From Candidatus Altarchaeales archaeon (GTDB taxonomy: Archaea; Altiarchaeota; Altiarchaeia; IMC4; QMZM01): a stretch of DNA of 16,329 bases. The stretch's first letter is position 1. Each line of letters begins with the position of its first letter. The DNA lies in the NCBI GenBank assembly GCA_003663045.1, contig QMZG01000008.1:1-16329 (forward strand). Direction: 5' to 3'. A model generated the notes under the pieces. The model saw only the letters and a list, made by a program, of their open reading frames with translations. It was not told the DNA's origin and made no database searches. Shown here in pieces: positions 6,416 through 12,176 of this stretch. The translations under genes and the position numbers were made by a program.

Positions 6416-7642
6416 TTAGAAATCTACCAATGACCTCTGCCCACTCCCATAAAAGTTATCCCTCTCATCCTTCAATGTCGGTCTCCCATACTGACCCCCA
6501 CCTCCGGCGACATATCTCATCCTTCCGGTTCTGAATCTCTCGATTATCTTTCCCACATCTGGTTCTTCTTTTTTTATTTCATTTATGTCAACATCAACTA
6601 GAACCTTAATTTCTGTTCCAAATTTTTCAATAAGTGAATTCCATCTTTCCCTTATGCTTTTACTGGTTAGGGTTCCAATTCCTGTGACAAGGGATATTAC
6701 CTCTGCCAATGGAAGGATATGAATGTACTTGGGTCTGTGCCAGGGATGAAGTGGCTTCTCCCAAGTAGCGAGTTCATTTATCCTATCAGAAACACCCTTT
6801 TTTATAGGACCCCCGCATTCTGGGCATCTCCAATTTAATTTTAAGGCATCATTTAATCTAAAGCGAAGATAGCATCTACTGCATGCGGTTAGATGATATT
6901 TCCCTTCCCTTGGATTTAGACCAACATTCAGGGAAAATTTTCTGTCGTTCTTTCTTTCTATTGCATTTTTAAGTTCATTAAAAGATAATTCTTTGATTGA
7001 AATCCTGTTGAATTCTCTCCCCAGCCTCTGAGGCCACGGGCTGTGTGAATCAGAATTTGTCATGAATGTCAAATCCTGTAATTCAGAGATTCTGTCCGCC
7101 ATATAGGTATCCGCACTCAATCCAAGTTCCAGAAACTTCACTTCTTTGGTGTTATCCCCATAGCATTCAAAAATAGAGTTATACTCCTTATACATTGCAG
7201 TCCATGGGGTAAAGGCGTGAGCTGGGCCAACTAAGGCACCAACCTCCTTGACATAATCAACTATTCTCTCTCCATTAAGCCCGAGATGTGGTCTTCCATC
7301 CCTCTCAATGTCAGAAGAGAATCTCTTGAATTTTTCCATCAAGGACTCCGCGGATGAAATCGAGGGAAAGAGGATTACATGATGCACCCTTCTTGAATCC
7401 TCCACCTCCGTAGTGATTAAAAATCTGGTCTCAGAATTTTCTATGGAATAGATTCCATCATTCTCCTCAGAGAGATTGTGCTTTATATGTCTCATCCATG
7501 AAGGGTTCAGTGCATCCCCAGTTCCAACCAAATGAAGGCCTTTAAGTTCAGCCTGCTTTGCTATCAAGGGCAACTCCATGCTCTGAGAGGTTCCTCCAGA
7601 ATACTTAGAATGGATGTGAAGGTCCGCATTGAATTCTTGCAT
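6416..7642 (-). CDS. Endonuclease Q (PHP-domain, TIGR00375 family), C-terminal PIP-box-like motif
   Basis: This 408-residue protein matches endonuclease Q, the archaeal enzyme that nicks 5' of deaminated bases (uracil, hypoxanthine, xanthine) and abasic sites. The N-terminal PHP metal-binding core is visible as ADLHIHSKYSGGTSQ (6-20), GTGDAL, TTEVED, VGPAHAFTPWTAMY and TNSDSHSPWPQRLG. A zinc-binding insertion follows with CSRC and CPEC pairs about 20 residues apart. Then come a helical region with LVTGIG, and a Gly-rich segment (YVAGGGGQYGRP). The last seven residues, QRSLVDF (402-408), fit a PCNA-interacting Q-x-x-L-x-x-F motif, as expected because Pyrococcus EndoQ works with PCNA. It starts with ATG at 7642 with no clear Shine-Dalgarno site; a 19-codon open frame (7703-7644) ends one base before it. 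Confidence 0.92.
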   Translation of the reverse strand: MQEFNADLHIHSKYSGGTSQSMELPLIAKQAELKGLHLVGTGDALNPSWMRHIKHNLSEENDGIYSIENSETRFLITTEVEDSRRVHHVILFPSISSAESLMEKFKRFSSDIERDGRPHLGLNGERIVDYVKEVGALVGPAHAFTPWTAMYKEYNSIFECYGDNTKEVKFLELGLSADTYMADRISELQDLTFMTNSDSHSPWPQRLGREFNRISIKELSFNELKNAIERKNDRKFSLNVGLNPREGKYHLTACSRCYLRFRLNDALKLNWRCPECGGPIKKGVSDRINELATWEKPLHPWHRPKYIHILPLAEVISLVTGIGTLTSKSIRERWNSLIEKFGTEIKVLVDVDINEIKKEEPDVGKIIERFRTGRMRYVAGGGGQYGRPTLKDERDNFYGSGQRSLVDF

Positions 7643-7643
7643 T

Positions 7644-7703
7644 TTAGTTATTTGCGTTGTCGGTAGTTCCGAATAACACCATCGAAACTGAGATGAACAC
7701 CAT
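7644..7703 (-). CDS. Possible 19-codon leader ORF upstream of endonuclease Q
   Basis: This short frame starts at ATG 7703 (MVFISVSMVLFGTTDNANN) and stops with TAA at 7646-7644, one base before the endonuclease Q ATG. A weak TATA-like GATAAATAGAT lies about 25-30 bases before its ATG, and endonuclease Q itself lacks a ribosome-binding site. Translational coupling is possible, but a frame this short could arise by chance. Confidence 0.2.
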   Translation of the reverse strand: MVFISVSMVLFGTTDNANN

Positions 7704-7724
7704 CTTTTATCCCCATCTTGTTAT

Positions 7725-7925
7725 CTATTTATCATTACAAAGACATAAATATGCCCTCTTTTCGACATGCTGAGGGCATCTACCCTCATCAGTACCAACA
7801 AGCCCTTTGATTTTTTTGATTATCTCGAAATCGTGCAGAAGGTTTATCAATACCCAGGGTTGTAGAGGCAAATCTCCAGCAACGAATACATAACCCTCAC
7901 TGTAAACTTCGCTCCAGGAATCAGG
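7725..7925 (-). pseudogene. Possible gene remnant, 66-codon frame without a start
   Basis: Between a TAA at 7928-7926 and a TAG at 7727-7725 the minus strand is open for 66 codons. It reads like a folded protein (PDSWSEVYSEGYVFVAGDLP then LQPWVLINLLHDFEIIKK, GLVGTDEGRCPQHVEKRAY). It has no ATG or GTG, so it looks like the end of a decayed gene. The opposite strand in the same codon phase is also fairly open apart from one TAG. I do not recognise the family, and a chance frame cannot be excluded. Confidence 0.25.
7751..7788. promoter_or_regulatory. Two mutually exclusive hairpins
   Basis: ATGCCCTC (7751-7758) pairs perfectly with GAGGGCAT (7772-7779). The same TGAGGG (7771-7776) can instead pair with CCCTCA (7783-7788). 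Alternative pairing of one arm is a hallmark of attenuators and riboswitches, but no adjacent U-tract or downstream plus-strand gene nearer than about 300 bases supports that. Confidence 0.25.
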
Positions 7926-7964
7926 TTAAGGTTTATTGATCATTCGGAAGTTTCGTTACTGCTC

Positions 7965-7980
7965 GTATATTATATATATC
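7965..7980 (+). promoter_or_regulatory. Strong TATA element upstream of the EncFtn-like gene
   Basis: GTATATTATATATATC is the most consensus-like TATA run in the gene-poor interval. In the plus direction it would start a transcript near 8000 with a leader of about 105 bases before ATG 8105. Because the run is nearly palindromic it could also fire to the left. A second AT-rich site (CATAATTAAAATAAAG, about 8028-8043) is closer to the gene. Confidence 0.4.
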
Positions 7981-8104
7981 CGTTTTCCCATATTGTTATG
8001 GGGCCTTTGGATTTTCTTTTGGATTTTCATAATTAAAATAAAGCCTCTCATGTTAATTAATGTTACGGTTTACGTTCGGAACTACTGTAAAATATGGTGA
8101 TAAA

Positions 8105-8356
8105 ATGGCACACTATGAAGATTGGGAAAAATTACCTGAAGAGACCAAGGATCTGGAAAGGGCAAGACAGTCTCTGGTAGAGGAACTGGAAGCAATAAAC
8201 ATCTACCAGGAGAGGATCGATACAACAAGAGATGTAGAACTGAAAAAGATACTGGAACATAACATGGATGAAGAGAAGGAGCATGTAGCAATGCTCATGG
8301 AATGGATAAGGAAAAGGGATCGAGCTCAGGACAGGAAGTTTGAGGAACACGACTAG
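8105..8356 (+). CDS. Encapsulated-ferritin-like (EncFtn) protein, short form
   Basis: This helical protein of 83 residues matches the encapsulated ferritin family, half-ferritin subunits that assemble and oxidise iron at shared sites. Diagnostic segments are ETKDLERARQSLVEELEAIN, whose glutamates bind iron, followed by IYQERIDTTRD and HNMDEEKEHVAMLMEWIRKR with the Glu and His ligands of the second helix. The family Trp before Tyr (WY) is replaced by Ile (IY). Typical bacterial EncFtn proteins carry a C-terminal tail for loading into an encapsulin shell. Here the protein ends soon after the second helix (DRAQDRKFEEHD) with no such tail, and no encapsulin is in the window. ATG 8105 is chosen because GGTGAT sits just before it; the upstream ATG at 8060 lacks a site. 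The phosphatase gene starts 3 bases after its stop. Confidence 0.85.
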   Translation: MAHYEDWEKLPEETKDLERARQSLVEELEAINIYQERIDTTRDVELKKILEHNMDEEKEHVAMLMEWIRKRDRAQDRKFEEHD

Positions 8357-8359
8357 AAT

Positions 8360-9130
8360 ATGAAGGGATCGAAGGAACTGGAAATGGCAATAAGGGCTGC
8401 AAGAGAAGCTGGCGATCTACTTATGAAGTATTATGGAAGGGTTACAGTGGGATATAAAAAGGACGGGAGCATAGTGACAGATGCCGATATAAAATCCGAA
8501 AAAGTTATAAAGTCCATACTGAATAGGGAATTCCCAGATTATTCTTTTCTTGGAGAAGAATCTGGAATGGAGGATAGAAGTTCAGAATACACGTGGTTAA
8601 TTGACCCATTGGATGGCACCACAAATTATTGCATTAAGAATCCCTTCTTCAATGTTTCCATCGCTCTCGCTTATAAAGAAGAACCTATTTTGGGGGTGGT
8701 CTATTACCCATTCCAAGATGAACTCTTCTATGCTGAAAAGGGAAGAGGTGCACATCTCAATGATGAGAAGATCGAGGTTTCTAAACAAGAAAATATGGAA
8801 GATTCTGTGATCTGTTTTTGTCATGCTCTCGACAAAGAAACGGTAGAGACCATGTCAAAAATCTTTAGAAGGATAAAACTAGTTAACAATACCCTGAGAC
8901 AGATTGGTGCTGCGGCCCTAGAACTTTCATATGTAGCCTGTGGCAGGGTGGAAGCATTCTTAATGATAAAATTGAATCCCTGGGATGTGGCTGCAGGTGC
9001 CGTAATTGTGAGAGAAGCCCGGGGAAAGGTGACGGATTTTGATGGGAATTCCTTTAATTTAAAAGCCAGAGACATGCTTGCATCTAATGGAAGAATCCAC
9101 GAAGATCTGCTTAGATTAATCAAACCATAA
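8360..9130 (+). CDS. IMPase/FBPase-family phosphatase (inositol monophosphatase or fructose-1,6-bisphosphatase)
   Basis: This is a 256-residue metal-dependent sugar-phosphate phosphatase of the inositol monophosphatase family, full length. Metal and substrate residues are present: KDGSIVTDAD (34-43), GEES (65-68), WLIDPLDGTTNY (79-90, Asp82 and Asp85), and NPWDVAAGAVIVREA (206-220, Asp209). In archaea such enzymes often act on both inositol-1-phosphate and fructose-1,6-bisphosphate and serve gluconeogenesis or inositol-lipid synthesis. Members elsewhere remove phosphate from histidinol phosphate or 3'-phosphoadenosine phosphate, so the substrate cannot be set from sequence. It begins 3 bases after the EncFtn-like stop, with GAGGAA about 12 bases upstream of its ATG, so the two form an operon. 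Confidence 0.92.
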   Translation: MKGSKELEMAIRAAREAGDLLMKYYGRVTVGYKKDGSIVTDADIKSEKVIKSILNREFPDYSFLGEESGMEDRSSEYTWLIDPLDGTTNYCIKNPFFNVSIALAYKEEPILGVVYYPFQDELFYAEKGRGAHLNDEKIEVSKQENMEDSVICFCHALDKETVETMSKIFRRIKLVNNTLRQIGAAALELSYVACGRVEAFLMIKLNPWDVAAGAVIVREARGKVTDFDGNSFNLKARDMLASNGRIHEDLLRLIKP

Positions 9131-9212
9131 GGCAATGGCACTTTGATTTAAGTTTAGCGTATCACTGACGCTTAAAACATTTAAACATTTCATCTAAACC
9201 TCTGTAGATATT

Positions 9213-9235
9213 GTGTGTTCAGTACCTGAACTCAC
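9213..9235. terminator. Hairpin between convergent genes
   Basis: GTGTGTTCAG, a 3-base loop TAC, then CTGAACTCAC form a 10-pair stem with one mismatch. It lies between the ends of the phosphatase (plus) and glycosyltransferase (minus) genes and could structure both 3' ends. A weaker pairing, TTTAGCG with CGCTTAAA, lies at about 9153-9177. No strong U-tract follows on the plus side. Confidence 0.4.
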
Positions 9236-9243
9236 GGTAAATT

Positions 9244-10371
9244 TCACCAATATCGAAAAGACCGATAGATCTTCAGGATCTTTTCCGTAACCAGGTCTTG
9301 ATTGAATTCCTTCTCTACCCTGGCTCTGGCTTTTCTTCCAAGTTCTTTAGACAGTTTATCATTCTGCAATATCTTTAAAATTGCTGAACTTAATGCATTG
9401 ATATCTTTTGGTTCTACAATAATCCCGGCTCCATTAACTACGTAGGGCATTCCACCTATGTTGGTAGCTATAACCGGCTTACCACAAGCCATCGCCTCTA
9501 AGAGTGCTATACCAAATGCCTCCTGTCTGGTTACAGAAGGGAGAACAAAGACATCACATGCCGCATAATACTGTGGGAGATCCTCCTCTGTGACACTAAC
9601 GAATAAAACATCATCTATCTGTAAATCCTGGGATAATTTTTTTAATTCCCCCTTTAAAGGGCCATCACCGGCAATAATCAGTGCAGAATCCTTGATTTTA
9701 TCTTTAACCTTCTTAAATGCCTTAATCAGGTATTCAACACCCTTGTATGGTACAAGTCTTCCCAGGAAGAGGATTATCCTCTTTCTCTCCAAACTATAGA
9801 GGCTTACAATCCCTGCCCCTTTCAATCTCGGATTAAATCTTCCTATATATACAAAATTCGGAACTATCTCTACTTTATTTTTAAATCTCTTCAGGACATT
9901 TGAACCTTCAACATAATTTGGTGAGGTAGCGATAATCTTCCTGGCATTATTTAAGACGCAATTTAAAAAAAATTTATAGAAAAATTTGAATGGCTTATGA
10001 CGCCTTTTATCCTTTATTATATCTGCATGATAGGTCACAATCAATGGCTTTTTTCTGAGCTTGGATGCTATTAATGCAAAGATACTATTGAAGGGATCAG
10101 GCAGATGAAGATGAATTAGATCATAATCCTCTTTCATTAGGTCTATGAATATTCCCGGAGCAAATGGTCCATTAAACAGTGTAAAGAATATCGAAGAGCG
10201 AAAGATTCTCATCCCGTAGAGTCTCTCCCGTCTCTTAGTCCACGGCTCATTGGAGGTGAAAATCAGGACCTTGTGACCCCTCTCTATAAATCCATTGCAA
10301 ATTCCAAAAACATGGGTTTCTATTCCCCCGCTATGAGGGTAAAAATACTTAGTTACCTGTGCGATTTTCAT
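9244..10371 (-). CDS. GT4-family glycosyltransferase with rebuilt 5' end
   Basis: This is a retaining GT-B glycosyltransferase of family 4, about 375 residues, acting at the cytoplasmic face on lipid-linked or envelope glycans. It starts MKIAQVTKYFYPHSGGIETH, the usual acceptor-side glycine loop. It continues with DLIHLHLPDP, VTYHADI, ILFLGRLVPYKGVEYLIKAF (start of the nucleotide-binding domain), IIAGDGPL and the C-terminal EAFGIALLEAMACGKPVIAT with the E-x7-E donor signature. ATG 10371 is chosen because the protein family begins there. The same frame stays open to ATG 10500, adding 43 residues encoded by inserted sequence that does not look like protein. The first ten codons are repeated exactly 347 bases upstream, so the gene has apparently lost its original start and promoter. 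The acceptor and donor are unknown. Confidence 0.9.
   Translation of the reverse strand: MKIAQVTKYFYPHSGGIETHVFGICNGFIERGHKVLIFTSNEPWTKRRERLYGMRIFRSSIFFTLFNGPFAPGIFIDLMKEDYDLIHLHLPDPFNSIFALIASKLRKKPLIVTYHADIIKDKRRHKPFKFFYKFFLNCVLNNARKIIATSPNYVEGSNVLKRFKNKVEIVPNFVYIGRFNPRLKGAGIVSLYSLERKRIILFLGRLVPYKGVEYLIKAFKKVKDKIKDSALIIAGDGPLKGELKKLSQDLQIDDVLFVSVTEEDLPQYYAACDVFVLPSVTRQEAFGIALLEAMACGKPVIATNIGGMPYVVNGAGIIVEPKDINALSSAILKILQNDKLSKELGRKARARVEKEFNQDLVTEKILKIYRSFRYW
10340..10371. repeat. Copy 1 of a perfect 32-base direct repeat
   Basis: This copy begins TAAAAATACTTAG and ends GCGATTTTCAT. It is identical to 10687-10718. On the minus strand it is the ATG and next nine codons (plus two bases) of the glycosyltransferase that is translated today. 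Just beyond it the match continues imperfectly, since the next codons still encode Tyr-Pro in both copies. Confidence 0.95.
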
Positions 10372-10686
10372 CTTTATAGCCCTTTTCGTTAAGCTGGAAT
10401 GATAGCTCTGTTGTTCACACAAAAGGTCTATCACCCCAAAACCCAAAGACTGCTTCGCAGTCTGGGGCTTTACGAATCTTGGATTCGTAAAATCCTCCAT
10501 AGTTAGCTTTAATCTTCGCTTTGTTAGTTAGCTAATTACGAATTCTTTCTTTATAGCCCTTTCTTTTTGGAAAAAGGAAGGTTCTTCACCCCCAAAGAGA
10601 AATTATGGGGATCAACAATTGAATTTCCCGGAGGGAAATTCCCTTTCTTTTGATCAACCTTTTCTTTTCCAAAGAAAAGGTTGGGA
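10372..10686. mobile_element. 315-base hairpin-rich insertion, MITE-like or palindromic element
   Basis: The insertion lies between the two 32-base repeats and encodes no recognisable protein. It contains a row of hairpins with tiny loops: GACTGC/GCAGTC around 10447-10462, TTTACGAATC/GATTCGTAAA (10469-10491), CCTTTCTTTTT/AAAAAGGAAGG with one mismatch (10558-10581), GAATTTCCC/GGGAAATTC (10621-10641), and CAACCTTTTCTTT/AAAGAAAAGGTTG (10655-10683). A second direct repeat, TCTTTATAGCCCTTT, occurs at 10371-10385 and 10548-10562, so it may be two units side by side. No terminal inverted repeats or transposase are seen. Multi-hairpin inserts that can be read through by a gene recall the Rickettsia palindromic elements. 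That comparison is only an analogy. Confidence 0.6.
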
Positions 10687-10718
10687 TAAAAATACTTAGT
10701 TACCTGTGCGATTTTCAT
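10551..10718 (-). pseudogene. Orphaned original 5' end of the glycosyltransferase gene
   Basis: From ATG 10718 the minus strand reads MKIAQVTKYFYP, exactly the start of the glycosyltransferase. It then runs into inserted sequence (NLFFGKEKVDQKKGN and onward) and stops with TAA at 10553-10551 after 55 codons. A TATA-like TTTAAATAAAG at 10741-10752 lies about 28 bases upstream, the position expected for the ancestral leaderless promoter. The BofA-like gene ends 27 bases upstream. A 55-residue peptide could still be made, but no function is suggested. Confidence 0.6.
10687..10718. repeat. Copy 2 of the 32-base direct repeat
   Basis: This copy is identical to 10340-10371. It retains the presumed native upstream context: TATA-like AT-rich sequence at 10727-10752 and the BofA-like gene. 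Confidence 0.95.
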
Positions 10719-10745
10719 TCTTGGATTATTTATTTAAAGCTTTAT

Positions 10746-10988
10746 TTAAAGCATTCCACCCAGATGCAGGATCAATAATGTTCCCACAGCTGGAAGACCA
10801 AATAATGCCACTGCTGCCAGTACATATAAATTAAGGGGAATACCCACCTGAAATACTAAATTTAAAACCAATATCAGGATTACTCCGACGAGGGAATTGA
10901 TCAGCAACTTTTTTATCACCTTCCAGAATAGGTAGATAAATAATAGCAGTGTTATTCCAACAACCACCAGCACGATAGGTTGATCCAT
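10746..10988 (-). CDS. BofA-like small integral membrane protein
   Basis: This 80-residue hydrophobic protein has an N-terminal helix (IVLVVVGITLLLFIYLFW), a short basic turn (KVIKKLLIN), then a long hydrophobic stretch with the family pattern NSLVGVILILVLN, GIPLNL and ALFGLPAVGTLLIL. This matches the Pfam BofA family. In Bacillus, BofA inhibits the SpoIVFB protease; archaea have no sporulation, so the archaeal members are of unknown role. The minus strand has a good TATA (ATTTATATT, about 11012-11021) some 28 bases before the ATG at 10988, which suits a leaderless message. The glycosyltransferase lies downstream, and its presumed original start was 27 bases after this stop. Confidence 0.85.
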   Translation of the reverse strand: MDQPIVLVVVGITLLLFIYLFWKVIKKLLINSLVGVILILVLNLVFQVGIPLNLYVLAAVALFGLPAVGTLLILHLGGML

Positions 10989-11058
10989 TGTAATTAATAC
11001 TTAACGAGAGCAATATAAATATCTTTTTTATTATTCTTAATCCATATCCTAATTGAAG
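10989..11058. promoter_or_regulatory. Divergent promoter between the BofA-like gene and hisC
   Basis: The nearly symmetric AATATAAATATC at about 11012-11023 can serve both directions. Leftward it is about 28 bases from the BofA-like ATG. Rightward it is about 42 bases from the hisC ATG at 11059, giving a short leader. The stretch ATTCTTAATCCATAT (11033-11047) just before hisC is identical to 1357-1371 before the nitroreductase gene. Confidence 0.45.
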
Positions 11059-12099
11059 ATGAAATTTGATATCTCAAAATTCATAAAGCCATGGGCTATG
11101 GAAATAGAACCCTATATTCCCGGAAAGACCATGAAAGGCTATATTAAATTAGCCTCCAATGAGAATAACTATGGTCCATCTCAGAGGGTGATAGAAGCAT
11201 TACAGAAGGGGATTGAAGAGGTAAATATTTATCCATATAGAGATGAAGAGCTCAGGGGAAAGGTTGCCGATTATTGTAAAGTAGATAGAGAAAATGTCAT
11301 TCTTGGAAATGGTTCGGATGAATTGATGGATCTCATTTTTAAAATTTTTAAGGGTCCTATTCTTGGAGTTAATCCATCATTTTCTGGATATAAGATTTTC
11401 ACTCTGGCATTGGGCGAAAAATATCTGGAGATAAATCTGAAAGAGGATTTTGGTTTTCCGTTGGATGAATTCATTGAAAAATCTAAAGAGGCGAATATCC
11501 TCATCTTGTGCTCTCCAAATAATCCCACCGGGGGTGTGATCTCGGAGGAGGATATAAAGGCCGTTTTGGATCAGGGAAAGATTACTGTGGTTGATGAAGC
11601 ATATTACGAATTCTATGGAAAATCCTTTGTTCCATTGATCTCAGAATATCCCAATCTGATTGTCTTGAGAACATTCGCCAAGGCGTTTGCACTCGCAGGT
11701 CTTCGTATAGGTTATGCAATCTCAAATTCGGGGATAATCAATGCATTGTATAAGGTAAAACCACCATTTAATGTTAATTCCCTGGCTTTAGTATCCGCAA
11801 TAGCTGCATTAGATAGTAAAGATTATATGAAAACCACGGTAGAGAGGATAAAGATAGATAGAGAGATTCTGTTTAGAGAATTGAGTAAAAAATTCAAGGC
11901 ATTCAGATCAGAGGCGAATTTCATTTTGATGGATGTAAGTCCAATAAAAGCCACCGAGTTCTTTGAAAATTTACTAAAGAAGGGGATTATCGTGAGAGCC
12001 TTTGGAAAATTCTCGGGCTTTATTGGGGAATACGTCAGGATCTCTGTGGGAACATCTGAAGAGAATAGGAAGCTGATAGAAGCGCTGGAAGACATATGA
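11059..12099 (+). CDS. hisC: Histidinol-phosphate aminotransferase
   Basis: This 346-residue PLP enzyme of fold type I interconverts histidinol phosphate and imidazole-acetol phosphate with glutamate/2-oxoglutarate in histidine synthesis. Family marks are LASNENNYGPS (31-41), the PLP-phosphate loop GNGSDELMDLIF, CSPNNPTGG (151-159, Asn154), VDEAYYEF (Asp179 and Tyr182), RTFAKAFALAGLRIGY with the Schiff-base Lys208, and YVRISVGT for carboxylate binding. ATG 11059 is chosen over a TTG two codons upstream (11053). No other his genes adjoin it. Two phosphatases in the window (8360-9130 and 14229-15254) are of families that could supply the next step. Closely related enzymes can act on aromatic amino acids, but the length and motifs favour HisC. 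Confidence 0.93.
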   Translation: MKFDISKFIKPWAMEIEPYIPGKTMKGYIKLASNENNYGPSQRVIEALQKGIEEVNIYPYRDEELRGKVADYCKVDRENVILGNGSDELMDLIFKIFKGPILGVNPSFSGYKIFTLALGEKYLEINLKEDFGFPLDEFIEKSKEANILILCSPNNPTGGVISEEDIKAVLDQGKITVVDEAYYEFYGKSFVPLISEYPNLIVLRTFAKAFALAGLRIGYAISNSGIINALYKVKPPFNVNSLALVSAIAALDSKDYMKTTVERIKIDREILFRELSKKFKAFRSEANFILMDVSPIKATEFFENLLKKGIIVRAFGKFSGFIGEYVRISVGTSEENRKLIEALEDI

Positions 12100-12125
12100 T
12101 AAAATCAAAAGTTAAAATTCGATCC

Positions 12126-12139
12126 AAAAAAACTAAAAA
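12126..12139 (-). terminator. U-tract terminator downstream of tRNA-Pro
   Basis: On the minus strand the sequence reads TTTTTAGTTTTTTT, about 40 bases after the tRNA 3' end. Runs of U like this are typical archaeal terminators and would close the tRNA (and RNase Z) transcript before it meets the convergent hisC gene. Confidence 0.5.
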
Positions 12140-12176
12140 TAGATGAAGATATGTTAAAAGAGATGAATAAAATCAG

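Larger units (their letters stand above)
7643..8104. other. Gene-poor interval between endonuclease Q and the EncFtn-like gene
   Basis: About 460 bases hold no convincing intact gene. From left to right I see a 19-codon frame next to endonuclease Q, a 66-codon minus-strand frame without a start (7925-7725), two mutually exclusive short hairpins (7751-7779 and 7771-7788), and a strong AT-alternating TATA stretch (7965-7980). There is also a tandem 11-base repeat TTTGGATTTTC near 8006-8028, and a leader of about 100 bases before the ATG at 8105. No tRNA, CRISPR or standard structural RNA is recognisable. Confidence 0.6.

Noticed and set aside
8060..8104. EncFtn-like protein starting at ATG 8060
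   Set aside because: The extra 15 residues are not part of the family and no ribosome site precedes that ATG, while GGTGAT sits right before ATG 8105.
7643..8104. RNase P RNA, SRP RNA or another standard structural RNA in the gap
   Set aside because: The stretch is AT-rich and lacks the conserved cores and long GC helices expected of these RNAs.
10372..10500. Glycosyltransferase starting at ATG 10500
   Set aside because: The extra 43 residues are encoded by hairpin DNA inside the insertion and do not belong to the GT4 fold. The conserved start MKIAQVTKYFYP is at 10371. It is kept as a finding because translation cannot be excluded.
10372..10686. Classical IS or MITE with terminal inverted repeats
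   Set aside because: The ends (CTTTATAGCCC and GGTTGGGA) are not complementary and no transposase is present, so only a non-standard element is claimed.
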